Shown here: positions 9,383 through 15,832 of the stretch, piece by piece
How positions within the stretch are numbered: position 1 is the stretch's first letter
Layout of the letters: every line of letters starts with the position of its first letter
Source: a virus
Length of the DNA stretch: 30,573 nt
Direction: 5' to 3' (one strand)
IMG/VR virus record: IMGVR_UViG_3300023220_000233
Span: 1 to 30,573 of that record
Program-made: the position numbers and the translations under genes
Notes under the pieces: generated by a model
What the model was told of the DNA's origin: nothing
What the model saw: the letters and a program-made list of their open reading frames with translations, nothing else
Database searches by the model: none

Positions 9383-9955
9383 TTAATTATTTTTCACCGC
9401 ATTCACGAAAGTCACCGTCATTTTGGTTTCAATCGGTGCATCATCCGGGCCAGAAACAACGGTTTTCCGGGGGACGTTATGACCTAACATATCAGAGATT
9501 TGCTTAATCGCGTTGTGGCTGTCGTAGAGTTCGATCTTCGGTTCTTTGGACCCATTAAGGGTGATCGACTTGATGCATTTCACGATGTCGCGGGGGACGG
9601 TTCTGAGGTCCTTGACCTTCCAAATGTGTTTGCCATCGACCTCAACAAAGTCGCAAACATCAGTGATCGAAACTTCAGCTGAAGCAGTCAGGATCTCAAG
9701 GCCTCGTTGCTTTGTCAAGACCGCCCCAGAAGCCGCTGAGGCCATCAAACTATCGTAAAAGGCCCTCACCCCAAGCTTAGTCAAGATTTCACTTGCGCTG
9801 CTGTCCTGGGCCTTTTCCGTTTTCGCTTTACCCCCGGCTGCAATGTAAGCCTCTCTCTGGCTCATCTTTCCGGTCACCAAATTAATCACGTATTTTTTCT
9901 GCAACGTGGTGAGTTGGTCGGAAAGTTTTTTCTGTTCTGAGGTGAGTTTTGTCAT
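9383..9955 (-). CDS. Terminase small subunit
   Basis: 190 residues with the Terminase_2 layout. An N-terminal HTH-like region (LTTLQKKYVINLVTGKMSQREAYIAAGG, about 16-43) contains the family signature in which a new residue set joins the genome by 'eAYiaAG'. A helical middle follows, then a KIELYDSHNAIKQISDMLG segment typical of the oligomerisation core. The protein recognises packaging sites and stimulates the large subunit. Unlike the usual adjacent arrangement, three small genes and a promoter separate it from the large subunit. Confidence 0.85.
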   Translation of the reverse strand: MTKLTSEQKKLSDQLTTLQKKYVINLVTGKMSQREAYIAAGGKAKTEKAQDSSASEILTKLGVRAFYDSLMASAASGAVLTKQRGLEILTASAEVSITDVCDFVEVDGKHIWKVKDLRTVPRDIVKCIKSITLNGSKEPKIELYDSHNAIKQISDMLGHNVPRKTVVSGPDDAPIETKMTVTFVNAVKNN

Positions 9956-9966
9956 ACCTGACTATA

Positions 9967-10170
9967 TCACGAATTGGTTGGAATTTGCAAATCGAAGTAT
10001 TTCAGGGCTGAATATTCCTTGAGGAATTCCTGATCAAGTTCCCTCCGGCATATGGCGTACTGTTGGGCGGCTTCCTGAAAATGAGGCCGAGGGATTTTCT
10101 GATCAACATGCTCCCAGGCTTCTCTCAACTTTTTTTCAAAGTCTTTTCGGATTTGATCGTAATCGGTCAT
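9967..10170 (-). CDS. Small helical hypothetical protein
   Basis: 67 residues, highly charged and predicted mostly helical (YDQIRKDFEKKLREAWEHVDQKI; QQYAICRRELDQEFLKEYSALKYFD). No recognised domain. It is packed 11 bases upstream of the small terminase and 9 bases downstream of the previous gene, in the same operon direction. Confidence 0.6.
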   Translation of the reverse strand: MTDYDQIRKDFEKKLREAWEHVDQKIPRPHFQEAAQQYAICRRELDQEFLKEYSALKYFDLQIPTNS

Positions 10171-10179
10171 TTTTCTTCC

Positions 10180-10488
10180 TCAATAATTCTGTGTGTGGTA
10201 TTCAAATCTTTTCTGGGTTCCAGGGTTGGTTTCCTCAATCATCCGGGTAATGTAGGCCCGTCTTTCAAGTGCCTCCCGATCCAATCCATCCTCTTCAAGC
10301 TTTTGCCGTGCTCTGCGCTTGTTTCCGGCCTCAACGGTTCCAATCCACAACATCCAAGCCCTGACTAATCCATCTTGTCCCACCGGATAGCCGAAAGATC
10401 TTTCTTGGTATTCCTGGGGAGCTATTGCGTCTGGATGCTGCTTAATTGCAAGGCATATCCTGCGGCATTGCTCTTCTATGCTTTTCAT
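10180..10488 (-). CDS. Hypothetical protein, helical, basic
   Basis: 102 residues from the ATG at 10488, which overlaps the methyltransferase stop as ATGA. The frame stays open upstream, but this start gives normal coupling. Arg/Lys/Glu-rich, with the central VRAWMLWIGTVEAGNKRRARQ. I do not recognise the family. The position between methyltransferase and terminase suggests DNA metabolism or packaging, without direct evidence. Confidence 0.6.
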   Translation of the reverse strand: MKSIEEQCRRICLAIKQHPDAIAPQEYQERSFGYPVGQDGLVRAWMLWIGTVEAGNKRRARQKLEEDGLDREALERRAYITRMIEETNPGTQKRFEYHTQNY

Positions 10489-11033
10489 CTTCCTACAAAC
10501 TCCGTTGGCCCCGTGTGGTTTTTGTCGAATAAATACCAAGCACAATTATCCTTCCCAGTATGTTCGGAATCCTCAAACCATTTCACCCGGCCCACTGCTA
10601 CCATTTTAACGCAGTGTTTCATATAAGCCGCGGATTGTTTGGTAAAAGCCCAGTCGGAATCGAACAATAGCCAAGTTGGTTTTTGTCCTGCGAGATTATC
10701 AATTATCTTGTGGAGGATTTCACCATTCTTTTTTGATCTGTCCCATGGTGGGTTGGTTATGAATATCATATCATCCGGGCAATCACAGTATTTGTGGGTG
10801 GTTGCGTCCGCAATTTTATTTGAAAATCCTTTATGTTCATAAAGGTCGTAATGGGCAGACATATAACAATCGGTTGTAAGCTGTGTCAGAGCTTTAGGAA
10901 TTGCGCCGGTTCCACAACATGGATCGATATAAACAAAATAAAGCGGCAAGTGGCCCAGTAACGGCCAGATTGCCTCAATTGGCGTAACATAAAAATCCTT
11001 TGATTTCCTGTCGAAGTCTGATCTTTTACCCAT
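10485..11033 (-). CDS. DNA N6-adenine methyltransferase-like protein
   Basis: 182 residues. Motif I for S-adenosylmethionine binding is YIDPCCGTGAI (35-45). The catalytic motif IV is TNPPW (93-97). Their order and spacing fit a small class I N6-adenine methyltransferase. It is short, with little room for a separate target recognition domain, similar to the orphan phage methyltransferases related to phage_MeTrfase. It would methylate phage DNA, giving protection from restriction or marking the replication region. It is encoded between the replication initiator and packaging genes. No restriction nuclease is next to it. The target sequence cannot be read from the gene. Confidence 0.82.
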   Translation of the reverse strand: MGKRSDFDRKSKDFYVTPIEAIWPLLGHLPLYFVYIDPCCGTGAIPKALTQLTTDCYMSAHYDLYEHKGFSNKIADATTHKYCDCPDDMIFITNPPWDRSKKNGEILHKIIDNLAGQKPTWLLFDSDWAFTKQSAAYMKHCVKMVAVGRVKWFEDSEHTGKDNCAWYLFDKNHTGPTEFVGR

Positions 11034-11045
11034 TCTCTTTTTCCT

Positions 11046-11924
11046 TTATTGCGAGTAACCGCTTGTCACTTCAAATTCGTCCAAAACAGCGACCGGTACC
11101 CGTGTATCCGGGCGGTTTGGCAACGGGCCATGATTATTGTGATCCCATTGATTGCTTTTTTTCCAGTATCTCACACGGTTTCTCCATTTGATTAATTCAC
11201 CATCCTGGTTCTCTTCAGATCGAGCCTTTGAGAATTTTTCGTTAATAGGCTTAGCATAATATTTCAATGTTGCTGGGACTGGCTTACCAATTGCTTGGCA
11301 TCGGTTCACAGTCTCTCGAATAACTGGCTCGATGTGATCTTCAAAAATCATTCCCTGCGTCTCCCATTTCTCAGCGAATTCTTCACACTGCTCTGTAATT
11401 TTTTGGTTGGGATTTCTCATGAGATTGATTTCAGCAGTCTTAAGGCATTTTTCAAGAAAAACATTCTCGCGCGTTATTAATTGGTTATATTGGTTATATT
11501 GGTTTGTTTTGTCCCGCCTCTGTCCCGCCTCTGTCCCGCCTCTGTCCCGCCTCTGTCCTTGTTGCTGTCCCACATCTGTCCCACTTTCCCTATTAACGTC
11601 CTGATATTTGCAGTAATTACAGATAGTTATGACGTTTTGTCCTGTCCCGTTTTCGAGTTCGACCCTGTCCGCATCAACCATTATTGCAAGAAATCGCGAA
11701 ACCCTGTTTTTATCCCACCTCCAAGCTTGCGCAAGGTACCGAAGGCTCGCCGTTAACTGACCTCTTTTCAACTTCATAATTTTCCCCGCGACCCTAAAAG
11801 GCCGGTCTTTCCAAGCGGCTTTTTCTATCATATAAAGGAATGCTTCCCGCTCAGTATAAGGCTCATCTTCAAAAACATCGTCGTCCATCCAACCCCGGAT
11901 CATAATATAAAAATCTTTGCTCAT
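11046..11924 (-). CDS. Replication initiator, DnaD/gpO-like, with internal iterons
   Basis: 292 residues. The N-terminal part (FYIMIRGWMDDDVF; TASLRYLAQAWRWDKNRVSRFLAIM, about 55-80) is a winged-helix domain of the type found in phage replisome organisers. A Gln/Arg/Asn-rich low-complexity linker (about 113-146) is encoded by 11-base repeats that change frame from copy to copy. The C-terminal half is helical and basic. It lies just upstream of, and 1 base from, the DnaB helicase stop, so it probably binds the origin and loads that helicase. Like lambda gene O, it appears to contain its own origin sequence. The winged-helix assignment is by pattern. Confidence 0.78.
   Translation of the reverse strand: MSKDFYIMIRGWMDDDVFEDEPYTEREAFLYMIEKAAWKDRPFRVAGKIMKLKRGQLTASLRYLAQAWRWDKNRVSRFLAIMVDADRVELENGTGQNVITICNYCKYQDVNRESGTDVGQQQGQRRDRGGTEAGQRRDKTNQYNQYNQLITRENVFLEKCLKTAEINLMRNPNQKITEQCEEFAEKWETQGMIFEDHIEPVIRETVNRCQAIGKPVPATLKYYAKPINEKFSKARSEENQDGELIKWRNRVRYWKKSNQWDHNNHGPLPNRPDTRVPVAVLDEFEVTSGYSQ
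11471..11587. other. Candidate replication origin: iteron array plus AT-rich tract
   Basis: Plus-strand copies of TGTCC-type repeats start at 11510, 11521, 11532, 11543, 11554, 11566 and 11577. The first four are identical TGTCCCGCCTC, the fifth is shortened (TGTCCTTGTTGC) and the last two are TGTCCCAC variants. Spacing is 11 or 12 bp, one helical turn. On one side (11471-11509) lies an AT-rich tract with tandem TTATATTGG units. Iterons plus an AT-rich unwinding tract within the initiator gene is the lambda origin plan. Confidence 0.65.
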
Positions 11925-11925
11925 C

Positions 11926-13323
11926 TTACCCCCTCACTGCTGATGTTTTTTTATAAAATTTCACATTTGCAGTGCCAGTCGGCCCCGCTCGTTGCTTGGC
12001 AATGATAATTTCAAGATCATCTTCAATCTCCTGGCATCGCTCGAACCACTCGTCAAATTTTGTAGACTCCTTAGGTTCTTTTTTCTTTAAATATTCATGC
12101 TCGCGATAAACAAAAAGTATCATGTTTGCATCCTGCTCAATGGATCCGCTATCCCTGAGGTCTGACATAATAGGTTTTTTGTCATCCCGATGCTCAAGAT
12201 TTCTGGATAATTGAGACAAAACCAAAAAAGGAATATTAAATTCTTTGGCTAGATTTTTTAGGGTCCGGGTAATCTCGGTTATCTCACCCACCCTATTGCC
12301 CCGGTAACGATCACCGGCATTCATGAGCCCGAGGTAATCAACAACGACCAGGTCCAGGGTCTTTCCCTTCGTCTCAAGCAGCCGCCGCAATTTAAGGCAT
12401 TCAAGTCTAATTGAGGTGGTTGAGGCATTGCTTTTGTCAGTGATATAAATTGGCAATCGCGCAGCTTTTTCTCCAACTGCTTTGAACCGCTCGAATTGAT
12501 GCTGATCGAAATTTCCTACCCGTGCATCAAAATAAGCTAAAGGACTGGTTTCATTATGGGCCATATCCGAAATCAACCGCTGTCCGAGTTCGTGCCGTTG
12601 CATTTCTAGGCTGAAAAATGCACCATAATGACCATCTTTTGCGGCACCCTTTAAAATGTTCATAGCAAGGGCAGTTTTCCCCATAGCCGGACGACCCGCA
12701 AGGATAATTAATTCTCCAGGGAATAGCCCGCCGGTCAATCGGTCAAGCGACTTTAGCCCGGTGGTTACCCCGGCAATCTCACCATCTTTAAGTAACATCG
12801 AGGCTTGAACCTGCTCTATAGCACTCTCAACAGAGCTTGAAACGTGTGCTAGCCCGTTAGAGGCTTCGCTTGTGTGGTTTATGGTATGAAGGGACTGTTC
12901 AAGGCTTTCTACTATGCTGGCGGCGTCCCCCGTCGATGTATTCACGGCCTCGTTAATCGCTGACCAACACAATTCCATAATCTTGCGGCGACACGACATA
13001 TCAACAACGATTTTGCCATATTCTTTGGTGTTAATCAGGGTGGGTGGATATCCGGCAAGTTTGGCAAGATATGCTGTCCCGCCTAACTCGAAAACATCAA
13101 CGCCTTCGAGCTTGTTACAAAGCGTTACGGGATTAACAAGCTGCCCAGCGTCAATATGCTTTTGAAATAATCCATATAATTTTTGATGGGAGGCATCGAA
13201 AAAGTCTTCTGGTTTAAGAAATTCCGCCACATGGAAATATGTGTCATTATTGCAGAGTATTGCGCCCAAAACAGACATTTCTGCCCCGAGGTTTGTGGGT
13301 ATTTCTCTTTCGTGATCACTCAT
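11926..13323 (-). CDS. dnaB: Replicative DNA helicase DnaB
   Basis: 465 residues from the ATG at 13323. The N-terminal DnaB domain begins IPTNLGAEMSVLGAIL (8-23). The RecA-like C-terminal domain has Walker A AGRPAMGKTAL (209-219), Walker B LVVVDYLGLM (325-334), and further motifs QLSRNLEHRDDK and DLRDSGSIEQDA as in DnaB helicases. It unwinds the fork 5' to 3' as a hexamer. The frame stays open to an ATG at 13371, but this would overlap the 54-codon gene and add residues unusual for the family; at 13323 the ATG overlaps the end of that gene and has a GGTGA site upstream. Confidence 0.92.
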   Translation of the reverse strand: MSDHEREIPTNLGAEMSVLGAILCNNDTYFHVAEFLKPEDFFDASHQKLYGLFQKHIDAGQLVNPVTLCNKLEGVDVFELGGTAYLAKLAGYPPTLINTKEYGKIVVDMSCRRKIMELCWSAINEAVNTSTGDAASIVESLEQSLHTINHTSEASNGLAHVSSSVESAIEQVQASMLLKDGEIAGVTTGLKSLDRLTGGLFPGELIILAGRPAMGKTALAMNILKGAAKDGHYGAFFSLEMQRHELGQRLISDMAHNETSPLAYFDARVGNFDQHQFERFKAVGEKAARLPIYITDKSNASTTSIRLECLKLRRLLETKGKTLDLVVVDYLGLMNAGDRYRGNRVGEITEITRTLKNLAKEFNIPFLVLSQLSRNLEHRDDKKPIMSDLRDSGSIEQDANMILFVYREHEYLKKKEPKESTKFDEWFERCQEIEDDLEIIIAKQRAGPTGTANVKFYKKTSAVRG

Positions 13324-13480
13324 CGTATTCACCCATAAATCGTACCCATGATCTACGGGCTTCCAATCCATCCTCTAAAGACAGAGTAACCTGAGCGATT
13401 TTTGATTTTTCAACATAATCAGCCCAAAGCTCTTCTAGGATTTTTTCTGTGGGTACTGTGGTGATTTTATCCATGGCCAT
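13316..13480 (-). CDS. 54-residue protein leading the helicase operon
   Basis: A short frame begins at an ATG at 13480, 6 bases after a strong CAGGAGAC-type ribosome site, and ends inside the helicase start. The product is acidic and helical (TEKILEELWADYVEKSK; ARRSWVRFMGEYDE). It is the first gene behind the structured leader at 13494-13566 and is translationally linked to dnaB. No known family. A second ATG lies two codons downstream. Confidence 0.65.
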   Translation of the reverse strand: MAMDKITTVPTEKILEELWADYVEKSKIAQVTLSLEDGLEARRSWVRFMGEYDE

Positions 13481-13493
13481 TGTCTCCTGTGGC

Positions 13494-13566
13494 TAGTCTC
13501 AAAAATGATTATAGGGGCAGCCGTTGAGACTACGGGGTTCGGCTTCGATGGCCTAGCCCCTATAAT
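13494..13566 (-). ncRNA. Predicted pseudoknot leader RNA of the helicase operon
   Basis: On the minus-strand transcript, an 11-bp perfect stem forms between 13566-13556 and 13518-13508 (ATTATAGGGGC / GCCCCTATAAT). A 5-bp stem stacks inside it (13544-13540 with 13523-13519). Nine loop bases (13532-13524) are complementary to 13502-13494 just 3' of the stem, giving an H-type pseudoknot that ends 6-7 bases before the ribosome site of the 54-codon gene. The promoter-like boxes at 13571-13598 would start transcripts almost exactly at the 5' arm. This is a candidate riboswitch, protein-binding leader or attenuator; no known class recognised. Confidence 0.6.
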
Positions 13567-13570
13567 TTGG

Positions 13571-13598
13571 ATCATATCCGATTAATCGTGAATATCAA
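13571..13598 (-). promoter_or_regulatory. Promoter-like sequence for the helicase operon
   Basis: On the minus strand TTGATA (13598-13593) and TATGAT (13576-13571) are each 5/6 matches to sigma70 boxes, with a 16-base spacer. The expected start lies within 1-3 bases of the pseudoknot 5' arm, which links this promoter to the leader. Confidence 0.55.
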
Positions 13599-13610
13599 GC
13601 AATTTTAAAA

Positions 13611-13793
13611 TCAGGTTTTTTTATTAACTGATTGTGTTAACAGGAGCCAGTGCGCGCAACAGCCCGTATAATCTCTCACCGGTCCGTCTAATTCAGAAAC
13701 AATTTTTTCGCCTTGCCCATAAACTTTCAAAGCGTCACTCATTATTTCACTCAAATGAATTATATTATGAGTAGTCGGAATTTGAATTATCAT
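13611..13793 (-). CDS. Small hypothetical protein
   Basis: 60 residues, with the start overlapping the stop of the wHTH gene (ATGA). Contains IPTTHNIIHLSEIMSDALKVYGQ and DYTGCCAHWLLLTQ. No recognised family. It is the last gene before the helicase operon promoter. Confidence 0.55.
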   Translation of the reverse strand: MIIQIPTTHNIIHLSEIMSDALKVYGQGEKIVSELDGPVRDYTGCCAHWLLLTQSVNKKT

Positions 13794-14128
13794 TTTTCCC
13801 CCCTAATTTCTAATTTGTATCCGTATCCATATTGCCGACTTATATTAACCCCCTCAGGAAGCCGCGTTCTTATCTTGTGCACCAGCGCGCTTAAAATGCT
13901 GTTCTGATAATCTGGCCACTCATCTGGGTGTTGATCATCATACATGAAATCAATTAGGTCGTCTCTGCTCACAAAGCGGCCCCTATGGATATTTAATAGG
14001 AATAAGACGTAATGAATAATAGGAGATGGAAGACCTCCATTGTCTATCTGACATAATTGATATGTCTTACCGTCATATACAAACTGGTGATTTTGGAAAT
14101 TATACCAACTCATTTTGAAATCAGTCAT
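13790..14128 (-). CDS. Stand-alone OmpR/PhoB-type winged-helix DNA-binding protein
   Basis: 112 residues from the ATG at 14128, which has an AAAGGA site overlapping the preceding stop; the frame is open further upstream. The fold signature of the Trans_reg_C domain is visible: a beta sheet start (FVYDGKTYQL), VLFLLNIHRGRFVSRDDLIDFMY, then the recognition helix region NSILSALVHKIRTRLPEGVNIS and the C-terminal hairpin RQYGYGYKLEI. There is no receiver domain, so it is not a two-component response regulator. It is probably a phage transcription factor, perhaps for the leftward operon. Its target is unknown. Confidence 0.78.
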   Translation of the reverse strand: MTDFKMSWYNFQNHQFVYDGKTYQLCQIDNGGLPSPIIHYVLFLLNIHRGRFVSRDDLIDFMYDDQHPDEWPDYQNSILSALVHKIRTRLPEGVNISRQYGYGYKLEIRGEK

Positions 14129-14132
14129 GTGA

Positions 14133-14453
14133 TTAATCCTTTTCGTGGATATTGCTGACCACCTCAGCAAACCGCCAAAGCCTAGGTTCAAGGGTTTCAC
14201 TGTGCGTAAACCGGGCTACGAAAAATGCTCCTGGTCGGTTGAAAAATACTCTGTAAATGTCATCCTCAAAACTTAATTTGTCCCCTTTATAAATCTCTTT
14301 GCCGTTTTTGTCCTCCAGGCCGGTAAATTGCTCCATCGGCCATTTATCAAAATAATGCCTCACCGGCGATACCCATGTGTTATCGACCCAACCAAAGTAA
14401 TGAAATGGCATGCCTCGTATACCAACATATTGCCTAAATTTTATCGGTCCCAT
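14133..14453 (-). CDS. YopX-family phage protein
   Basis: 106 residues. The motif FTGLEDKNGKEIYKGDKLSF (about 43-62) is the hallmark of the YopX family, a common beta-barrel protein of phages and plasmids with no settled function. It starts MGPIKFRQYVG and ends 4 bases before the next gene's start. Part of the early leftward operon of small genes. Confidence 0.8.
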   Translation of the reverse strand: MGPIKFRQYVGIRGMPFHYFGWVDNTWVSPVRHYFDKWPMEQFTGLEDKNGKEIYKGDKLSFEDDIYRVFFNRPGAFFVARFTHSETLEPRLWRFAEVVSNIHEKD

Positions 14454-14456
14454 CTT

Positions 14457-14723
14457 CTAAACTCCTTCAAATAAATCCAGCGTATCAGGACAATGATATT
14501 TCTCATCATCAATTATTTCGGCAAAATTGATGCATCTGGGACCTTTCTTATCAGTTATCCACTCCTCGGGATATTTTGGATCATCAAAATCATAGGCCAT
14601 AGTGTCACCCATAATCGGACAAAACTTTTCCGCTTCAAAATCATCATGAATGCAGTTATTACACCATTTTGACTGGAAGATTTCTCCTTCTGTGCCGTTC
14701 GATGGTCTATATTTTTCAGGCAT
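14457..14723 (-). CDS. Cys-rich small phage protein, probably metal-binding
   Basis: 88 residues from the ATG at 14723, chosen over the ATG at 14735 because of a GGAG site 8 bases upstream. The opening KYRPSNGTEGEIFQSKWC is a pattern found in many phage hypothetical proteins. C-x2-C (WCNNCIH) plus later cysteines (KFCP, PRCINF, HCPD) could hold zinc. The DDPKYPEEWI segment is typical of the same group. It is the first gene of the leftward operon after the noncoding region. Function unknown. Confidence 0.72.
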   Translation of the reverse strand: MPEKYRPSNGTEGEIFQSKWCNNCIHDDFEAEKFCPIMGDTMAYDFDDPKYPEEWITDKKGPRCINFAEIIDDEKYHCPDTLDLFEGV

Positions 14724-14883
14724 ATCAAACTCCATTCAATCTATCGTTAGAGCCATACGGGGTGGCCTCCAAGAAAATTTGGTGACGGATTAATGGCTCC
14801 GCCTGGCCAACACCATCTATTCGGCATAACCCCATGATGCAAGGGCCTACAAAGCCAAGAGCCAAAGCTCTTGAATATGCCTT

Positions 14884-14911
14884 ATTATCCAGGGCTTTCA
14901 CCTGATGCCAA
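14884..14911 (-). promoter_or_regulatory. Promoter-like sequence facing the leftward early operon
   Basis: On the minus strand TTGGCA (14911-14906) and GATAAT (14889-14884) are 5/6 sigma70 matches with a 16-base spacer. Transcripts would carry a leader of about 150 bases, including the CAAGAGC hairpin, before the Cys-rich protein gene. Confidence 0.45.
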
Positions 14912-15115
14912 GGGCCATTCTATCCTTGTCTGGCGAGGTTTCTACATGGGCTTGATCGCGTCAATTATTTTTCCCGCTCATGTTCTGGTCGTGAGGGGTG
15001 ATCGCTAATCACCTATTGCTCTATCGTAATCGTTAGGGGCAGTGCTATGGCCCTTCGTCCATCCTGTCACGCTTGTGCTGCCTCACGGGCGTTTGTTGTT
15101 AATCTCCTCTTTTCT

Positions 15116-15156
15116 ACACTAACGTTGTTGACATGTCAATACACTAATGCTATAAA
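15116..15156 (+). promoter_or_regulatory. Promoter and probable operator of the serine recombinase
   Basis: TTGACA (15128-15133), a 17-base spacer and TATAAA (15151-15156) form a near-perfect sigma70 promoter. The -35 box is half of a 12-bp perfect palindrome TTGACATGTCAA (15128-15139). ACACTAAYG is repeated at 15116 and 15141. Overlap of symmetric sites with the promoter suggests autorepression or a resolvase binding site. Confidence 0.7.
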
Positions 15157-15205
15157 CTTCTCATAAACTGATGATTTCAAAATACACATAATAAGGAATT
15201 GAAAC

Positions 15206-15832
15206 GTGAATGCAGGTACAAAAGTAGGTTATGCAAGGACTTCAAGGGAAGATCAATGCCTTGATTTACAGCTTAACGCATTAAAAAAAGAAGGGGTTGA
15301 AGGCGAGCATGTCTTTCACGAACAATTGTCTGCCTCGGCTAAAAAGAGGCCTCAATACGAACTGGCATTAAAGCGGTGTCGTAGCGGCGATATTCTGGTT
15401 GTGTGGAAGCTGGACCGGTTGGGCCGATCATTAAAACACCTTATTAAAGTTGTCGCGGATTTGGAAGGAAGGGGCGTTCAGGTGGTCAGTATTACTGAAA
15501 GAATTGACACCACCACCCCTATGGGAAAACTTTTCTTTCACTTAATGGCCTCGATAGCCCAATTTGAGGCAGACCTGATCAGTGAGCGCACGAAAGCCGG
15601 TCAAGCGGCAGGAAGGGAACGGGGGACCTATAAAACTCGCCCTGTGACCTTTACAGAGGCGCAGTGGGAAACAATGGTTACTGCCTTTGAAGATGATAGC
15701 CGCCTTGGCATATCGGCAGTCGCACACAAGGCAGGGCTTAAATATGCAACAGTTTCCCGATACTGGGAAGAAATCAAGGGTGCTATGGCCTTTCATGACC
15801 GGTTCCCATACGAGAAGGATAGAAAGAAATGA
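15206..15832 (+). CDS. Small serine recombinase (resolvase/invertase family)
   Basis: 208 residues, GTG start preceded by AAGGA. The N-terminal catalytic domain has VGYARTSREDQ with the nucleophile Ser13, the arginine-bearing VVWKLDRLGRS (65-75) and a DLEGRGVQVVSI/FFHLMASIAQFEADLISERT helix E region (95-130). The C-terminal HTH (about 170-195) would bind crossover sites. The length fits resolvases and invertases, not large serine integrases. It could resolve genome or plasmid multimers, invert a segment or integrate by an unusual route. It is transcribed from the promoter at 15128-15156 and its stop overlaps the next ATG. Confidence 0.9.
   Translation: MNAGTKVGYARTSREDQCLDLQLNALKKEGVEGEHVFHEQLSASAKKRPQYELALKRCRSGDILVVWKLDRLGRSLKHLIKVVADLEGRGVQVVSITERIDTTTPMGKLFFHLMASIAQFEADLISERTKAGQAAGRERGTYKTRPVTFTEAQWETMVTAFEDDSRLGISAVAHKAGLKYATVSRYWEEIKGAMAFHDRFPYEKDRKK

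Larger units (their letters stand above)
14724..15205. other. Gene-free structured region between divergent operons
   Basis: No credible reading frame on either strand across about 480 bases. Stem-loops seen: CAAGAGC/GCTCTTG with a CAAA loop near 14857-14874; GGTGAT/ATCACC at about 14997-15013; GGCATA/TATGCC enclosing about 14823-14881; and GAGCCAT/ATGGCTC near 14751-14799. A repeated segment GATGC(C)AAGGGCC occurs near 14835 and 14904. Promoter-like sequences point left (14884-14911) and right (15128-15156). No tRNA cloverleaf was found. Could hold one or more small RNAs, regulatory leaders, or recombination sites for the adjacent serine recombinase. Confidence 0.55.

Noticed and set aside
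11510-11587. Possible CRISPR array from the regularly spaced repeats
   Set aside because: Repeat units are 11 bases without spacers, within a coding gene; there are no cas genes. An iteron array explains them better.
13508-13566. Simple Rho-independent terminator
   Set aside because: The 46-base stem separation is long for a terminator, there is a matching downstream sequence for a pseudoknot, and the element is at the start of a transcript; attenuation stays possible, so it is reported as a leader.
14736-15120. tRNA or tmRNA gene
   Set aside because: No acceptor-T arm pattern with a GGTTC-type loop or CCA end could be fitted on either strand.
15206-15832. Transposon carrying the resolvase
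   Set aside because: No transposase, terminal inverted repeats or target duplications are visible around it; it is joined to the phage operon by stop/start overlap.
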